Assembly: GCA_002401565.1 (NCBI GenBank)
Contig: NVTL01000052.1
Span: 7,448 to 18,059, forward strand
DNA: 10,612 nucleotides
Reading direction: 5' to 3'
From: Rhodospirillaceae bacterium
GTDB lineage: Bacteria > Pseudomonadota > Alphaproteobacteria > Rhodospirillales > Magnetovibrionaceae
Below, in pieces: positions 1 through 5,465 of the stretch. Every line of letters begins with the position of its first letter. Within the stretch, counting starts at the first letter, position 1. The position numbers were made by a program, and so were the translations under genes. The notes beneath the pieces are model-generated. The model worked only from the letters and a program-made list of their open reading frames with translations. It had not been told where the DNA came from and ran no database searches.

Positions 1-16
1 AGAAAAACTCCAAACA

Positions 17-322
17 ATGGAAAGTAACGCTTCAAGGGCCAGCGCCCTTCTGAAAGCGATGAGCAATCAACATAGATTGATGATTTTGTGTCAGTTAGCA
101 CCAGGGGAAAAGTGCGTTAGTGAACTCGAAGAAATTATTGACCTCAGCCAGTCTGCGTTGTCCCAACACTTAGCACGTCTTCGTCGTGATAAGTTGGTAC
201 AAACCCGCAGACAAGCCCAAACGATCTTTTATTCGTTAGCTGGCGAAGAAGCAACATCCGTTATCGAAGTTCTTTACGATCTGTATTGTGAAGTGCCAAC
301 CAAAGCCACTGTTAACGGCTAA
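17..322 (+). CDS. ArsR/SmtB-family repressor, SqrR/BigR (persulfide-sensing) type
   Basis: A 101-residue winged-helix repressor of ArsR size. Helices near the N-terminus include RLMILCQL (residues 20-27). The recognition region SQSALSQHLARLRRDKLV (44-61) and the wing TRRQAQTIFYSL (63-74) closely resemble BigR/SqrR proteins as I recall them. Cys25 in the second helix and Cys91 in the last helix are 66 residues apart, the spacing of Cys41 and Cys107 in Rhodobacter SqrR. That pair forms a disulfide or tetrasulfide when sulfide or persulfide is sensed and releases DNA. An extra Cys33 is present. Typical metal-site motifs of ArsR or SmtB (such as ELCVCDL) are absent. Such regulators normally control sulfide oxidation or sulfurtransferase genes, but none is downstream here, so the targets may lie to the left or elsewhere. 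No clear ribosome binding site precedes the ATG at 17; a second in-frame ATG is at 59, but starting there would remove the first helix. Family call is firm; ligand is inferred. Confidence 0.88.
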   Translation: MESNASRASALLKAMSNQHRLMILCQLAPGEKCVSELEEIIDLSQSALSQHLARLRRDKLVQTRRQAQTIFYSLAGEEATSVIEVLYDLYCEVPTKATVNG

Positions 323-371
323 ATCTTTATTAGAGGCTCGTGACTTTGAGCGACGAGCCTCTAATAGATTT
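321..371. terminator. Long hairpin between convergent genes, probable bidirectional terminator
   Basis: A perfect 14-bp stem pairs 328-341 (TATTAGAGGCTCGT) with 353-366 across an 11-base loop. It is extended by a 5-bp stem (321-325 with 367-371) beyond a 2-base bulge. The hairpin fills the gap between the ArsR stop at 320-322 and the stop of the opposing gene at 370-372, so it can serve both transcripts. There is no long U-run on either side, only GATTT or AAAGATTT, so termination strength is uncertain. Confidence 0.6.
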
Positions 372-1176
372 AATGACTGAACGCTGATCTGGTTGTATGC
401 ACCTGTATTGGCGGCGTTTTTTGCTTGCGCTTCACCGACAACTTTTGCTTTTCGTGCGATACGATCCACCGCAACTCTTCCTTCAACACATCGATATGGC
501 GGCTGTCCGGGGCTTGGGCCACGGCCTGAATGATGCCTTGACGTGTGGGCAACGGGAAGCTTTCGAAATGTTCCAGCATCAAAAACTTAATGCCCGGACG
601 CACGGATTCAGACAATAACAGGCTGGTCACCAATTTCTGCCGCACATCGCTTTGCAAATTGCCCGCCTCCGTCAATTTAATGAACTGGGTGACAAATTCG
701 CCGGCGCTCATATCGCCATCCAACAAGGCCCGCAAAATCAATTTTAAGCCGGCTGCATATTGTTGACGGGTTTGCACGATAAATTTACTGGTGCGGGTGC
801 GCACAAAAGCGATGGCTTTGGGGCTGAAATCATTTTCACGCACCACATCCACACACCGAGCCACCAACGGATGACGGGTTTTTTCGCCCACCAATTCGTA
901 CATGCCCGCGATTAAGTCTTTGCCACAGGCTTTGGGCGACAACCGAGTGGTCGCCGCCAACGCCATGGGGGATTCTGGGTCCAACGTTGCCATCATTGCC
1001 AACGGCAACGGGTCATCAAACTGAAGCAAATCCAGATCGGTGTTGATCAAGTGTTCGGGCAACAAGATTTTGGTGGGCTCGTCGGGCACGCAAATGGGTG
1101 TGCCCGCCCGATAGCTGTTTTTAATCGCCAACGCCGCATCAATACCAGACTGGCTGATCCCTAATTTTTTTGTCAT
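370..1176 (-). CDS. Hypothetical protein, mostly alpha-helical, second gene of the HTH operon
   Basis: I do not recognise this 268-residue protein. It has no signal peptide and no membrane segment, so it is probably cytoplasmic. Predicted character is mainly helical. Residues about 50-100 (DDPLPLAMMATLDPESPMALAA and following) and 110-230 contain successive amphipathic stretches such as FVTQFIKLTEAGNLQSDVRQ that could form a HEAT-like or bundled fold. The C-terminal 25 residues are strongly basic (KQKLSVKRKQKTPP), which suggests contact with nucleic acid or another acidic partner. Its ATG overlaps the stop of the upstream HTH gene in an ATGA arrangement (4 bases shared), so the two are almost certainly co-translated and may act together. 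It ends against the hairpin at 321-371. No catalytic motif is visible and no function is proposed. Confidence 0.8.
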   Translation of the reverse strand: MTKKLGISQSGIDAALAIKNSYRAGTPICVPDEPTKILLPEHLINTDLDLLQFDDPLPLAMMATLDPESPMALAATTRLSPKACGKDLIAGMYELVGEKTRHPLVARCVDVVRENDFSPKAIAFVRTRTSKFIVQTRQQYAAGLKLILRALLDGDMSAGEFVTQFIKLTEAGNLQSDVRQKLVTSLLLSESVRPGIKFLMLEHFESFPLPTRQGIIQAVAQAPDSRHIDVLKEELRWIVSHEKQKLSVKRKQKTPPIQVHTTRSAFSH

Positions 1177-1736
1177 GATCGTTTAACCCTAGCTTTTAAC
1201 ATCTCTAACTCTCGACCTGCGCCTGTATTTAGGGCCAATTGAAAGCGTTTTTCCTGTAACCGCTTTGGTGCATCCGAAGACCACCAGCGCCGAAATTCTT
1301 TTGCCCCATTGCGTATATCGACAACGGGCAAATCTTTATTCATAACATCCTGCAGTGCGAAATACGCACGAGCGCTGTTCAGACGGGCATCCTTTGCCCC
1401 AAACCAAGCGCCCGGTCCAGCCTCTAAACTATGGCCAGATTCCAGCGTATTGATGGCTTCGGCATCGTCCAACAAATGGGCCAAGATCAAGGTCAGGAAC
1501 ACAAGCCGACTTTCCGGAATGCGGGCCTTACCTGATCGCCATTTGCTGACCGTTGGGGGGGTAACATCTGTAATCTCAGCGATATCGCGCCCCGTCAGCC
1601 CAAGCTCAACAAAAGCCTCAAACACGGGCAAATGCCCACTTTGAACGCCTTCGCTAAAACTGTCGGCAGATTCTTGCCGGTGCAGGTTCTCTTTCTGAGA
1701 TGTCACTAATGCTCCCGAATCGGGTCCGGTTGCCAT
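1173..1736 (-). CDS. Helix-turn-helix (Xre/Cro-like) DNA-binding protein
   Basis: A 187-residue protein with a clear lambda-repressor-like helix-turn-helix at about residues 47-70. LTGRDIAEIT is the first helix and TPPTVSKWRSGK the recognition helix. It is followed by ARIPESRLVFLTLILAHLLD, a helix that may pack on the HTH or mediate dimerisation. Residues 1-35 look disordered. The C-terminal half (about 100-187, with WWSSDAPKRLQEKRFQLALN) is of unknown fold; it has a loose resemblance to the end of ParS/MbcA-type antitoxins, which I do not consider strong enough to call. The ATG at 1736 is supported by AAGGGG 8 bases upstream (complement of 1745-1750). First gene of a two-gene operon, overlapping the next gene by 4 bases. 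A perfect dyad at 1767-1782 lies 31-46 bases before the start and could be an autoregulatory operator; that is inference. Confidence 0.82.
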   Translation of the reverse strand: MATGPDSGALVTSQKENLHRQESADSFSEGVQSGHLPVFEAFVELGLTGRDIAEITDVTPPTVSKWRSGKARIPESRLVFLTLILAHLLDDAEAINTLESGHSLEAGPGAWFGAKDARLNSARAYFALQDVMNKDLPVVDIRNGAKEFRRWWSSDAPKRLQEKRFQLALNTGAGRELEMLKARVKRS

Positions 1737-1766
1737 AGCGTAATCCCCTTTATAGCCCTAAAGAGT

Positions 1767-1782
1767 TATCAAACCCTTGATA
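1767..1782. promoter_or_regulatory. Perfect hyphenated palindrome upstream of the HTH gene, candidate operator
   Basis: TATCAA-ACCC-TTGATA is a perfect 6-4-6 dyad located 31-46 bases upstream of the HTH start codon. The position suits an autorepression operator. A TTGA-TAT-TCAA partial dyad overlaps its right end (1777-1787). It is not an FNR box, whose half-sites face the other way (TTGAT-N4-ATCAA). Confidence 0.4.
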
Positions 1783-1997
1783 TTCAATCTAATGCGGACA
1801 TTTTTTTTCAGATTTTTGATGGGCGATTCTCTCCCCCTTAAAATCTGATAAAATGCTTCTCACATCAACTCATAGTCAAAACATAACCTCGAAGACACTA
1901 TATGTTGTGCCAAACGGTTACTTCACCGCTTCTAGTCAACAACTTGCTCTGGTCTTACCCGATGTAGTATAGCCCACCAAATGAAGTAGTCTCTACG

Positions 1998-2024
1998 TTG
2001 ACAGTACACTTTATCTATTATAGT
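1998..2024 (+). promoter_or_regulatory. Probable sigma-70-type promoter for the 111-aa protein and fructokinase
   Basis: A consensus -35 TTGACA at 1998-2003 is followed after 15 bases by TATAGT at 2019-2024 (5 of 6 matches to TATAAT). The spacing is short. Transcription would start near 2031, leaving a leader of about 100 bases that contains both 19-bp repeats. Confidence 0.5.
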
Positions 2025-2044
2025 TAATTATTAGTTTACAAAAA

Positions 2045-2097
2045 TTGATTCGGTCAGAAATCAACAAATAGAACAAGTTTGATTCGGTCAGAAATCA
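2045..2097. repeat. Two direct copies of a 19-bp repeat (period 34), candidate operator pair
   Basis: TTGATTCGGTCAGAAATCA occurs exactly at 2045-2063 and again at 2079-2097; the match ends abruptly at both sides. Each copy contains a partial dyad, TGATT-N8-AATCA, so each could bind a dimer. The 34-bp centre distance is a little over three helical turns. They lie just downstream of the promoter at 1998-2024 and before the coding region at 2129, where a bound protein would block transcription. The neighbouring HTH protein is a possible binder, by proximity only. Confidence 0.6.
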
Positions 2098-2128
2098 GTA
2101 CTAAAACAGGGCCTGGGGGGCCAAAACG

Positions 2129-2464
2129 GTGAAAACGTCATTTGAACGCTCAACACTTGGAACATTGACGGAAGTCGATGCGAAGTCACAGGAAAAGCGT
2201 TTCATCATCAGTTTGATCAGAACCGGCGACGAACAAGCCGTGTCTTTGGAAATGATCACCGCACCCGGACAATCCGCCGCCTTTTTGCGCGCTCAACAGA
2301 TTTTCCCCGACGCCCGCATTTTGGCTGCAGACCAGGTTCCCGAACCCCTGCCCGTGCGCGCGGCGAAAGATACAAAGGCCGGCCCCAGTGCTCGGTTCAT
2401 CCGCGGCATGTTCCGCCCGGCGCTCTTTCATGATGAAGTTGACCTTCGAAAAATCACAGATTAA
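2129..2464 (+). CDS. Hypothetical 111-residue protein, coupled to fructokinase
   Basis: I do not recognise this small soluble protein. It begins with GTG at 2129, supported by a G-rich Shine-Dalgarno (GGGGGG at 2115-2120) 8 bases upstream. Residues about 20-70 read like a compact alpha/beta fold: a strand-like EKRFIISLIRTGDEQAVSLE, then a helix-like SAAFLRAQQIFPDARILAAD. The C-terminal 35 residues are basic and probably extended (ARFIRGMFRPALFHDEVDLR). No signal peptide or membrane segment. Its TAA shares a base with the ATG of the ROK kinase (TAATG), so the two are translationally coupled and share the promoter region with repeats. It might be a partner of the sugar kinase, but nothing in the sequence shows this. 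Its codon use matches the neighbours and the reading frame is uninterrupted, so it looks like a real gene. Confidence 0.72.
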   Translation: MKTSFERSTLGTLTEVDAKSQEKRFIISLIRTGDEQAVSLEMITAPGQSAAFLRAQQIFPDARILAADQVPEPLPVRAAKDTKAGPSARFIRGMFRPALFHDEVDLRKITD

Positions 2465-3357
2465 TGCGTATCGGCATTGACCTTGGGGGCACCAAGATCG
2501 AAGCCATAATGTTGGCAGCAGATGGGCAAGAGCTGGCCCGCGTTCGTCAAGCCACGCCCCAAGGGGATTACGCTGGCACACTCAAAACCATCGTTGATTT
2601 GGTCACTCAGTTAGAGACAAACATTGGGCAGACCGCCAGTGTGGGCATCGGCATTCCCGGAACCGTATCGCCGCAAACGGGTCTCATCAAAAATGCGAAT
2701 TCAACCTGCCTCATCGGCCAGCCTCTTGGCAAAGACTTAGACACGGCCTTGGGTCGCCCTGTACGCCTGACCAACGATGCCAATTGCTTTGCTGTATCCG
2801 AGGCCCACGATGGGGCTGGGCAAGGCAAGGACGTCGTATTTGGCGTGATTGTCGGCACCGGAGTTGGCGGCGGCATTGCCCTGAACGGGCAAGCTTTAAC
2901 CGGACCAAATGCCATCGCGGGCGAATGGGGGCACAATCCCTTGCCGTGGCCGCAGGTTTTGGACGGAAACGACGAACGCCCCGGTCCCCACTGTTATTGC
3001 GGGCAACGGGGATGCGTGGAAACGTTTCTGTCCGGTCCGGGCCTTGCCCAAGATCATGGACAAAATCTATCCGCAGAAATGATTATCGAGCAGGCTGAAA
3101 ATGGCAACGAGGCAGCCCTCGCCGCCCTCACCCGTTATGAACACCGCTTGGCCCGAGCCCTTGCCACGTTAATCAACGTCTTGGACCCGGACGTGATTGT
3201 ATTGGGTGGCGGTTTGTCCAATATTGACCGCCTGTATACCAACGTTCCCAAAATCTGGAACGCTTGGGTTTTTTCAGATTGTGTCACCACAAAATTGCTG
3301 AAAAACCACCACGGCGACAGTTCTGGGGTTCGCGGAGCCGCGTGGCTTTGGGATTAA
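2464..3357 (+). CDS. mak: ROK-family fructokinase (Mak type)
   Basis: A 297-residue cytoplasmic sugar kinase of full family length, expected to phosphorylate D-fructose to fructose 6-phosphate with ATP, and possibly mannose as well. Visible motifs: phosphate-binding IDLGGTK (residues 5-11), KNANST (76-81), NDANCF with likely catalytic Asp105, the glycine-rich GTGVGGG (131-137), EWGHNPLPW (154-162), and the ROK zinc site formed by His157, Cys177, Cys179 and Cys184 (CYCGQRGC). The end HGDSSGVRGAAWLW (283-296) is as in E. coli Mak. KNANST and EWGHNPLPW favour Mak over N-acetylglucosamine kinase NagK, which differs at these places. The start at 2464 gives the expected N-terminus directly at the first beta strand and overlaps the previous stop by one base. 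It converges with the Sel1 gene, 23 bases separating the two stops. No sugar transporter or sugar regulator is adjacent. Confidence 0.92.
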   Translation: MRIGIDLGGTKIEAIMLAADGQELARVRQATPQGDYAGTLKTIVDLVTQLETNIGQTASVGIGIPGTVSPQTGLIKNANSTCLIGQPLGKDLDTALGRPVRLTNDANCFAVSEAHDGAGQGKDVVFGVIVGTGVGGGIALNGQALTGPNAIAGEWGHNPLPWPQVLDGNDERPGPHCYCGQRGCVETFLSGPGLAQDHGQNLSAEMIIEQAENGNEAALAALTRYEHRLARALATLINVLDPDVIVLGGGLSNIDRLYTNVPKIWNAWVFSDCVTTKLLKNHHGDSSGVRGAAWLWD

Positions 3358-3380
3358 GGCACTGGGAACTGGTCTTGCGA

Positions 3381-4778
3381 TTAATGCCGTTGAGCCGGGG
3401 CGTAACCCTGTGCTGCTGATTTTTTAATCCAGCTCGCCGCCAAGGTGATGTCCTTAGCCACGCCAAGGCCCTGTTCCAATAACAAGCCCAATTCAAACTG
3501 TGCCGCTTTGTGCCCCAACCGGGCGGCTTTAAGAAAAAACCTGTGCGCTTTTTTGACGTTTTGCACAAACCCGGTGCCATCATTATACATAATGCCAAAA
3601 GTCACCAAGGGGCTGGTATCTACTCCGGGGCGAGCACGGGCATAGAGAGCTTGAGATTTTTTCAGGTCTTTTTTAACACCACGCCCCAGCTCGAACATGA
3701 CGCCCAAGGCATAAAAGGCCTCGGCCTCGCCTTGTTTGGCGGCACGAACGTACAAATCCACCGCGCGCTTTAAATTGCGTTTCACGCCCTGCCCATTTTC
3801 ATACATTTGAGCCAAGGCTAATTCGGCCCCGGAATGCTTTTTTACGGCGGATTTTTCATACCACACGGCGGCCTCAACCGGGTTTACCTGTTCGCCAATT
3901 CCCGCCATATACATCTTCCCAATATTAAAAAGATCATTGGGATGGCCTTTGCGAGCGACTTTTTGAATGGCGGTTGCGCGTTGTTTTTGAGCGGCGGCAA
4001 GGGCCGTGCTGATGATGCCTTTGGCGTGCTGAGCTTTCAAAAACCCCTTAAAAATGTTCAAAAGTTTTGTTACATCAGGGTCTTTTTCATCCCAAAGGCT
4101 GACCTGATCGGGAACACGATTGCGCATGTAATGGATAAAATCACTGCAATGAATTTGTTCCAGATTTTGGCGAAACAAAACCATGTCTCTGGACAGTTTA
4201 TCGACGGACAGGTCCTGATACACTTGTTCTTCCAACAACCACGCTTCGCATTCCACATCCAAGGTGCGCATCGCCAATATGCGGTCTTCGAGATGTTGCG
4301 TGCCGTGGCCCATCAATTCATGCACCAACACCGCCGCCAAGGTTTGCAGCGATTGTTTGATGCCATTGTGCCCCACGATCACCGTGAATTTTTTACCCGT
4401 TTTATCTTGGTCAAATTTTTCCACAAACGTGGGCAAAAACAACGCCTGTTGAATGGACGTCAGGTTTTGTCCTTTGGGAGGATACGACGGGTCATAAATG
4501 ATGATCACCGGGCCGGCTTTTTTCAAACGCTTGATGGTGTTCAGGCTATCTGGCGATTGCTGAGCCAACAGGTCTAGGGCGGCGATGATTCTGTCCACGC
4601 CAACTTGTGTCGATACCTCTGACCCATTTCCATTTTGCGGGCAGGGAAAGCCCAAGATCACCACATCCAAGTGCAGATACATCTTGTTATCGCATTGATA
4701 AAACTTGGCTTGGGCATTGGCCTGCCCTGCCCCAAACAGGACAAAGCAGCCAAGCAAAAATAATCCGATTAGCCTCAT
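3381..4778 (-). CDS. Exported Sel1-repeat protein with N-terminal HEXXGH domain
   Basis: A 465-residue secreted or periplasmic protein. Residues 1-24 form a signal peptide (hydrophobic LIGLFLLGCFVLFGAG, cleavage site AQA after residue 24). Residues 25-250 form a domain I cannot name. It contains VHELMGHGTQH (152-162), in which His153, Glu154 and His158 fit HEXXGH, and 18 residues on ECEAW (176-180) with Glu176 and Glu178 as possible third metal ligand or catalytic support. This resembles the HEXXGH...ECRA arrangement of dipeptidyl peptidase III (family M49), but the spacing is much shorter and the size differs. Residues about 280-465 are five Sel1-like repeats of 36-38 residues (for example AELALAQMYENGQGVKRNL and the following four units), an alpha-solenoid used for protein-protein contact. 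The start has GGGGA 5 bases upstream. It is divergent from the CBS operon and converges with mak. Metallopeptidase activity is inference from the motif only. Confidence 0.85.
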   Translation of the reverse strand: MRLIGLFLLGCFVLFGAGQANAQAKFYQCDNKMYLHLDVVILGFPCPQNGNGSEVSTQVGVDRIIAALDLLAQQSPDSLNTIKRLKKAGPVIIIYDPSYPPKGQNLTSIQQALFLPTFVEKFDQDKTGKKFTVIVGHNGIKQSLQTLAAVLVHELMGHGTQHLEDRILAMRTLDVECEAWLLEEQVYQDLSVDKLSRDMVLFRQNLEQIHCSDFIHYMRNRVPDQVSLWDEKDPDVTKLLNIFKGFLKAQHAKGIISTALAAAQKQRATAIQKVARKGHPNDLFNIGKMYMAGIGEQVNPVEAAVWYEKSAVKKHSGAELALAQMYENGQGVKRNLKRAVDLYVRAAKQGEAEAFYALGVMFELGRGVKKDLKKSQALYARARPGVDTSPLVTFGIMYNDGTGFVQNVKKAHRFFLKAARLGHKAAQFELGLLLEQGLGVAKDITLAASWIKKSAAQGYAPAQRH

Positions 4779-4840
4779 AAGGTCCCCACCTCAAAACCAC
4801 GTTTCTGTACCGACGATAACGCCACACTCGACAATTGTCA

Positions 4841-4868
4841 TTGAAATAAAGGCTAAGGCTTCTACACT
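4841..4868 (+). promoter_or_regulatory. Sigma-70-type promoter of the CBS-permease operon
   Basis: TTGAAA (4841-4846) and TACACT (4863-4868) are separated by 16 bases; start of transcription would be near 4875, about 24 bases before the ATG. A perfect palindrome GACAATTGTC (4830-4839) abuts the -35 and sits in the spacer shared with the divergent Sel1 gene, where it could be a regulator site. Confidence 0.5.
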
Positions 4869-4898
4869 TAAGGGAGTCTTTTATAAAGGAGCCTGCCC

Positions 4899-5465
4899 AT
4901 GGATTGCAACGCAGTGATGGCCCCGATTAAGGTGAGCCTGTATACCGACGAGCTGGCCCGCGATGTGATCGCGTTTATGGTTGAAAAACACATGGGGCTG
5001 GTTCCGGTCACCGAACGTGACGGCACTTTTGCCGGGCTGATCAGCGGCGACAGCTTGATTAAGTTTCTGTTGCCCAAAAGCCTGACGTCCATGGCGGGCG
5101 GCGGCGGATTGATGCAACGCGGCTTTAAGGTTCACAAACGCGCCAGTTATTTGAATGAAAGCGCTGGTGAAATGCAAGAACGTTTGGACGAATTGCGCGA
5201 ACGCCCCATCGGCGAAATGATTGACCGCGATATCGAAGTCGCCAAGCCAGACACACCCTTGATTGATGCTTTGATGATGATCAAGGACAAACAATTTGTC
5301 GTCCCGGTTGTCGATGACGACAATAAACTGGTGGGGGCTATTTCCTTCTTTTCTGTCCTGTATGGTCTTAGCGAAGAATACGACCGTGAAACCGCTGAAC
5401 ACCAAAAATTGGCCGAGCGTGCAGAACGAGACGCGCGCAAACGGGCAAAGGACCAACCTTCATGA
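4899..5465 (+). CDS. Tandem CBS-domain protein, likely regulator of the adjacent permease
   Basis: A 188-residue cytoplasmic protein made of two CBS domains (a Bateman module). The first spans about residues 1-60, with LVPVTERDGTFAGLISGDSL (34-53). The second spans about 102-157, with VVPVVDDDNKLVGAISFFSV (134-153). Between them is a charged linker (ESAGEMQERLDELRERPIGE), and a highly charged helix closes the protein (about 160-186, probable coiled coil). CBS pairs bind adenine nucleotides or related ligands and gate partner proteins. Start is well supported: AAGGAG at 4886-4891, 7 bases before the ATG. Its TGA overlaps the ATG of the permease gene by 4 bases (ATGA at 5462-5465), so the two products are made together. 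The most economical reading is that this soluble sensor controls the permease, by analogy with transporters that carry their own CBS domains; the ligand is unknown. Confidence 0.88.
   Translation: MDCNAVMAPIKVSLYTDELARDVIAFMVEKHMGLVPVTERDGTFAGLISGDSLIKFLLPKSLTSMAGGGGLMQRGFKVHKRASYLNESAGEMQERLDELRERPIGEMIDRDIEVAKPDTPLIDALMMIKDKQFVVPVVDDDNKLVGAISFFSVLYGLSEEYDRETAEHQKLAERAERDARKRAKDQPS

Larger units (their letters stand above)
1737..2128. other. AT-rich divergent intergenic region (392 bp)
   Basis: No coding region of useful length is visible on either strand. Contents: the HTH ribosome binding site (1745-1750), the dyad at 1767-1782, an eight-T run at 1801-1808, an inverted repeat TCAGATTTT/AAAATCTGA (1808-1816 and 1840-1848), a possible weak plus-strand promoter (TTGATG at 1816-1821, 17 bases, TAAAAT at 1839-1844), a better promoter at 1998-2024, and two 19-bp direct repeats at 2045-2063 and 2079-2097. 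1850-1990 holds nothing I can name. The composition is more AT-rich than the flanking genes. Confidence 0.7.

Noticed and set aside
1173..1736. HTH protein with its downstream partner as a toxin-antitoxin pair
   Set aside because: The proteins are larger than usual, the partner shows no toxin fold or catalytic motif, and the C-terminal similarity to ParS/MbcA-type antitoxins is too loose.
1808..1848. Inverted repeat TCAGATTTT/AAAATCTGA as a terminator
   Set aside because: The loop is 23 bases, the stem is AT-rich and no T-run follows on either strand. It may only reflect AT-rich spacer, though it overlaps a weak promoter-like pair.
2045..2097. Direct repeats considered as a CRISPR array or iterons of an origin
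   Set aside because: There are only two copies, the 15-base gap is too short for a spacer, and no cas or rep gene is present.
3834..4577. Open frame of 247 codons on the plus strand
   Set aside because: It lies antisense within the Sel1 protein gene, which has a signal peptide, repeats and motifs. The translation is rich in Phe, His, Arg and Gln in a pattern typical of a shadow frame.
4881..5456. Open frame of 191 codons on the minus strand
   Set aside because: It is antisense to the CBS protein, whose domains, ribosome site and promoter are clear. The translation has the His/Gln/Phe-rich look of a shadow.
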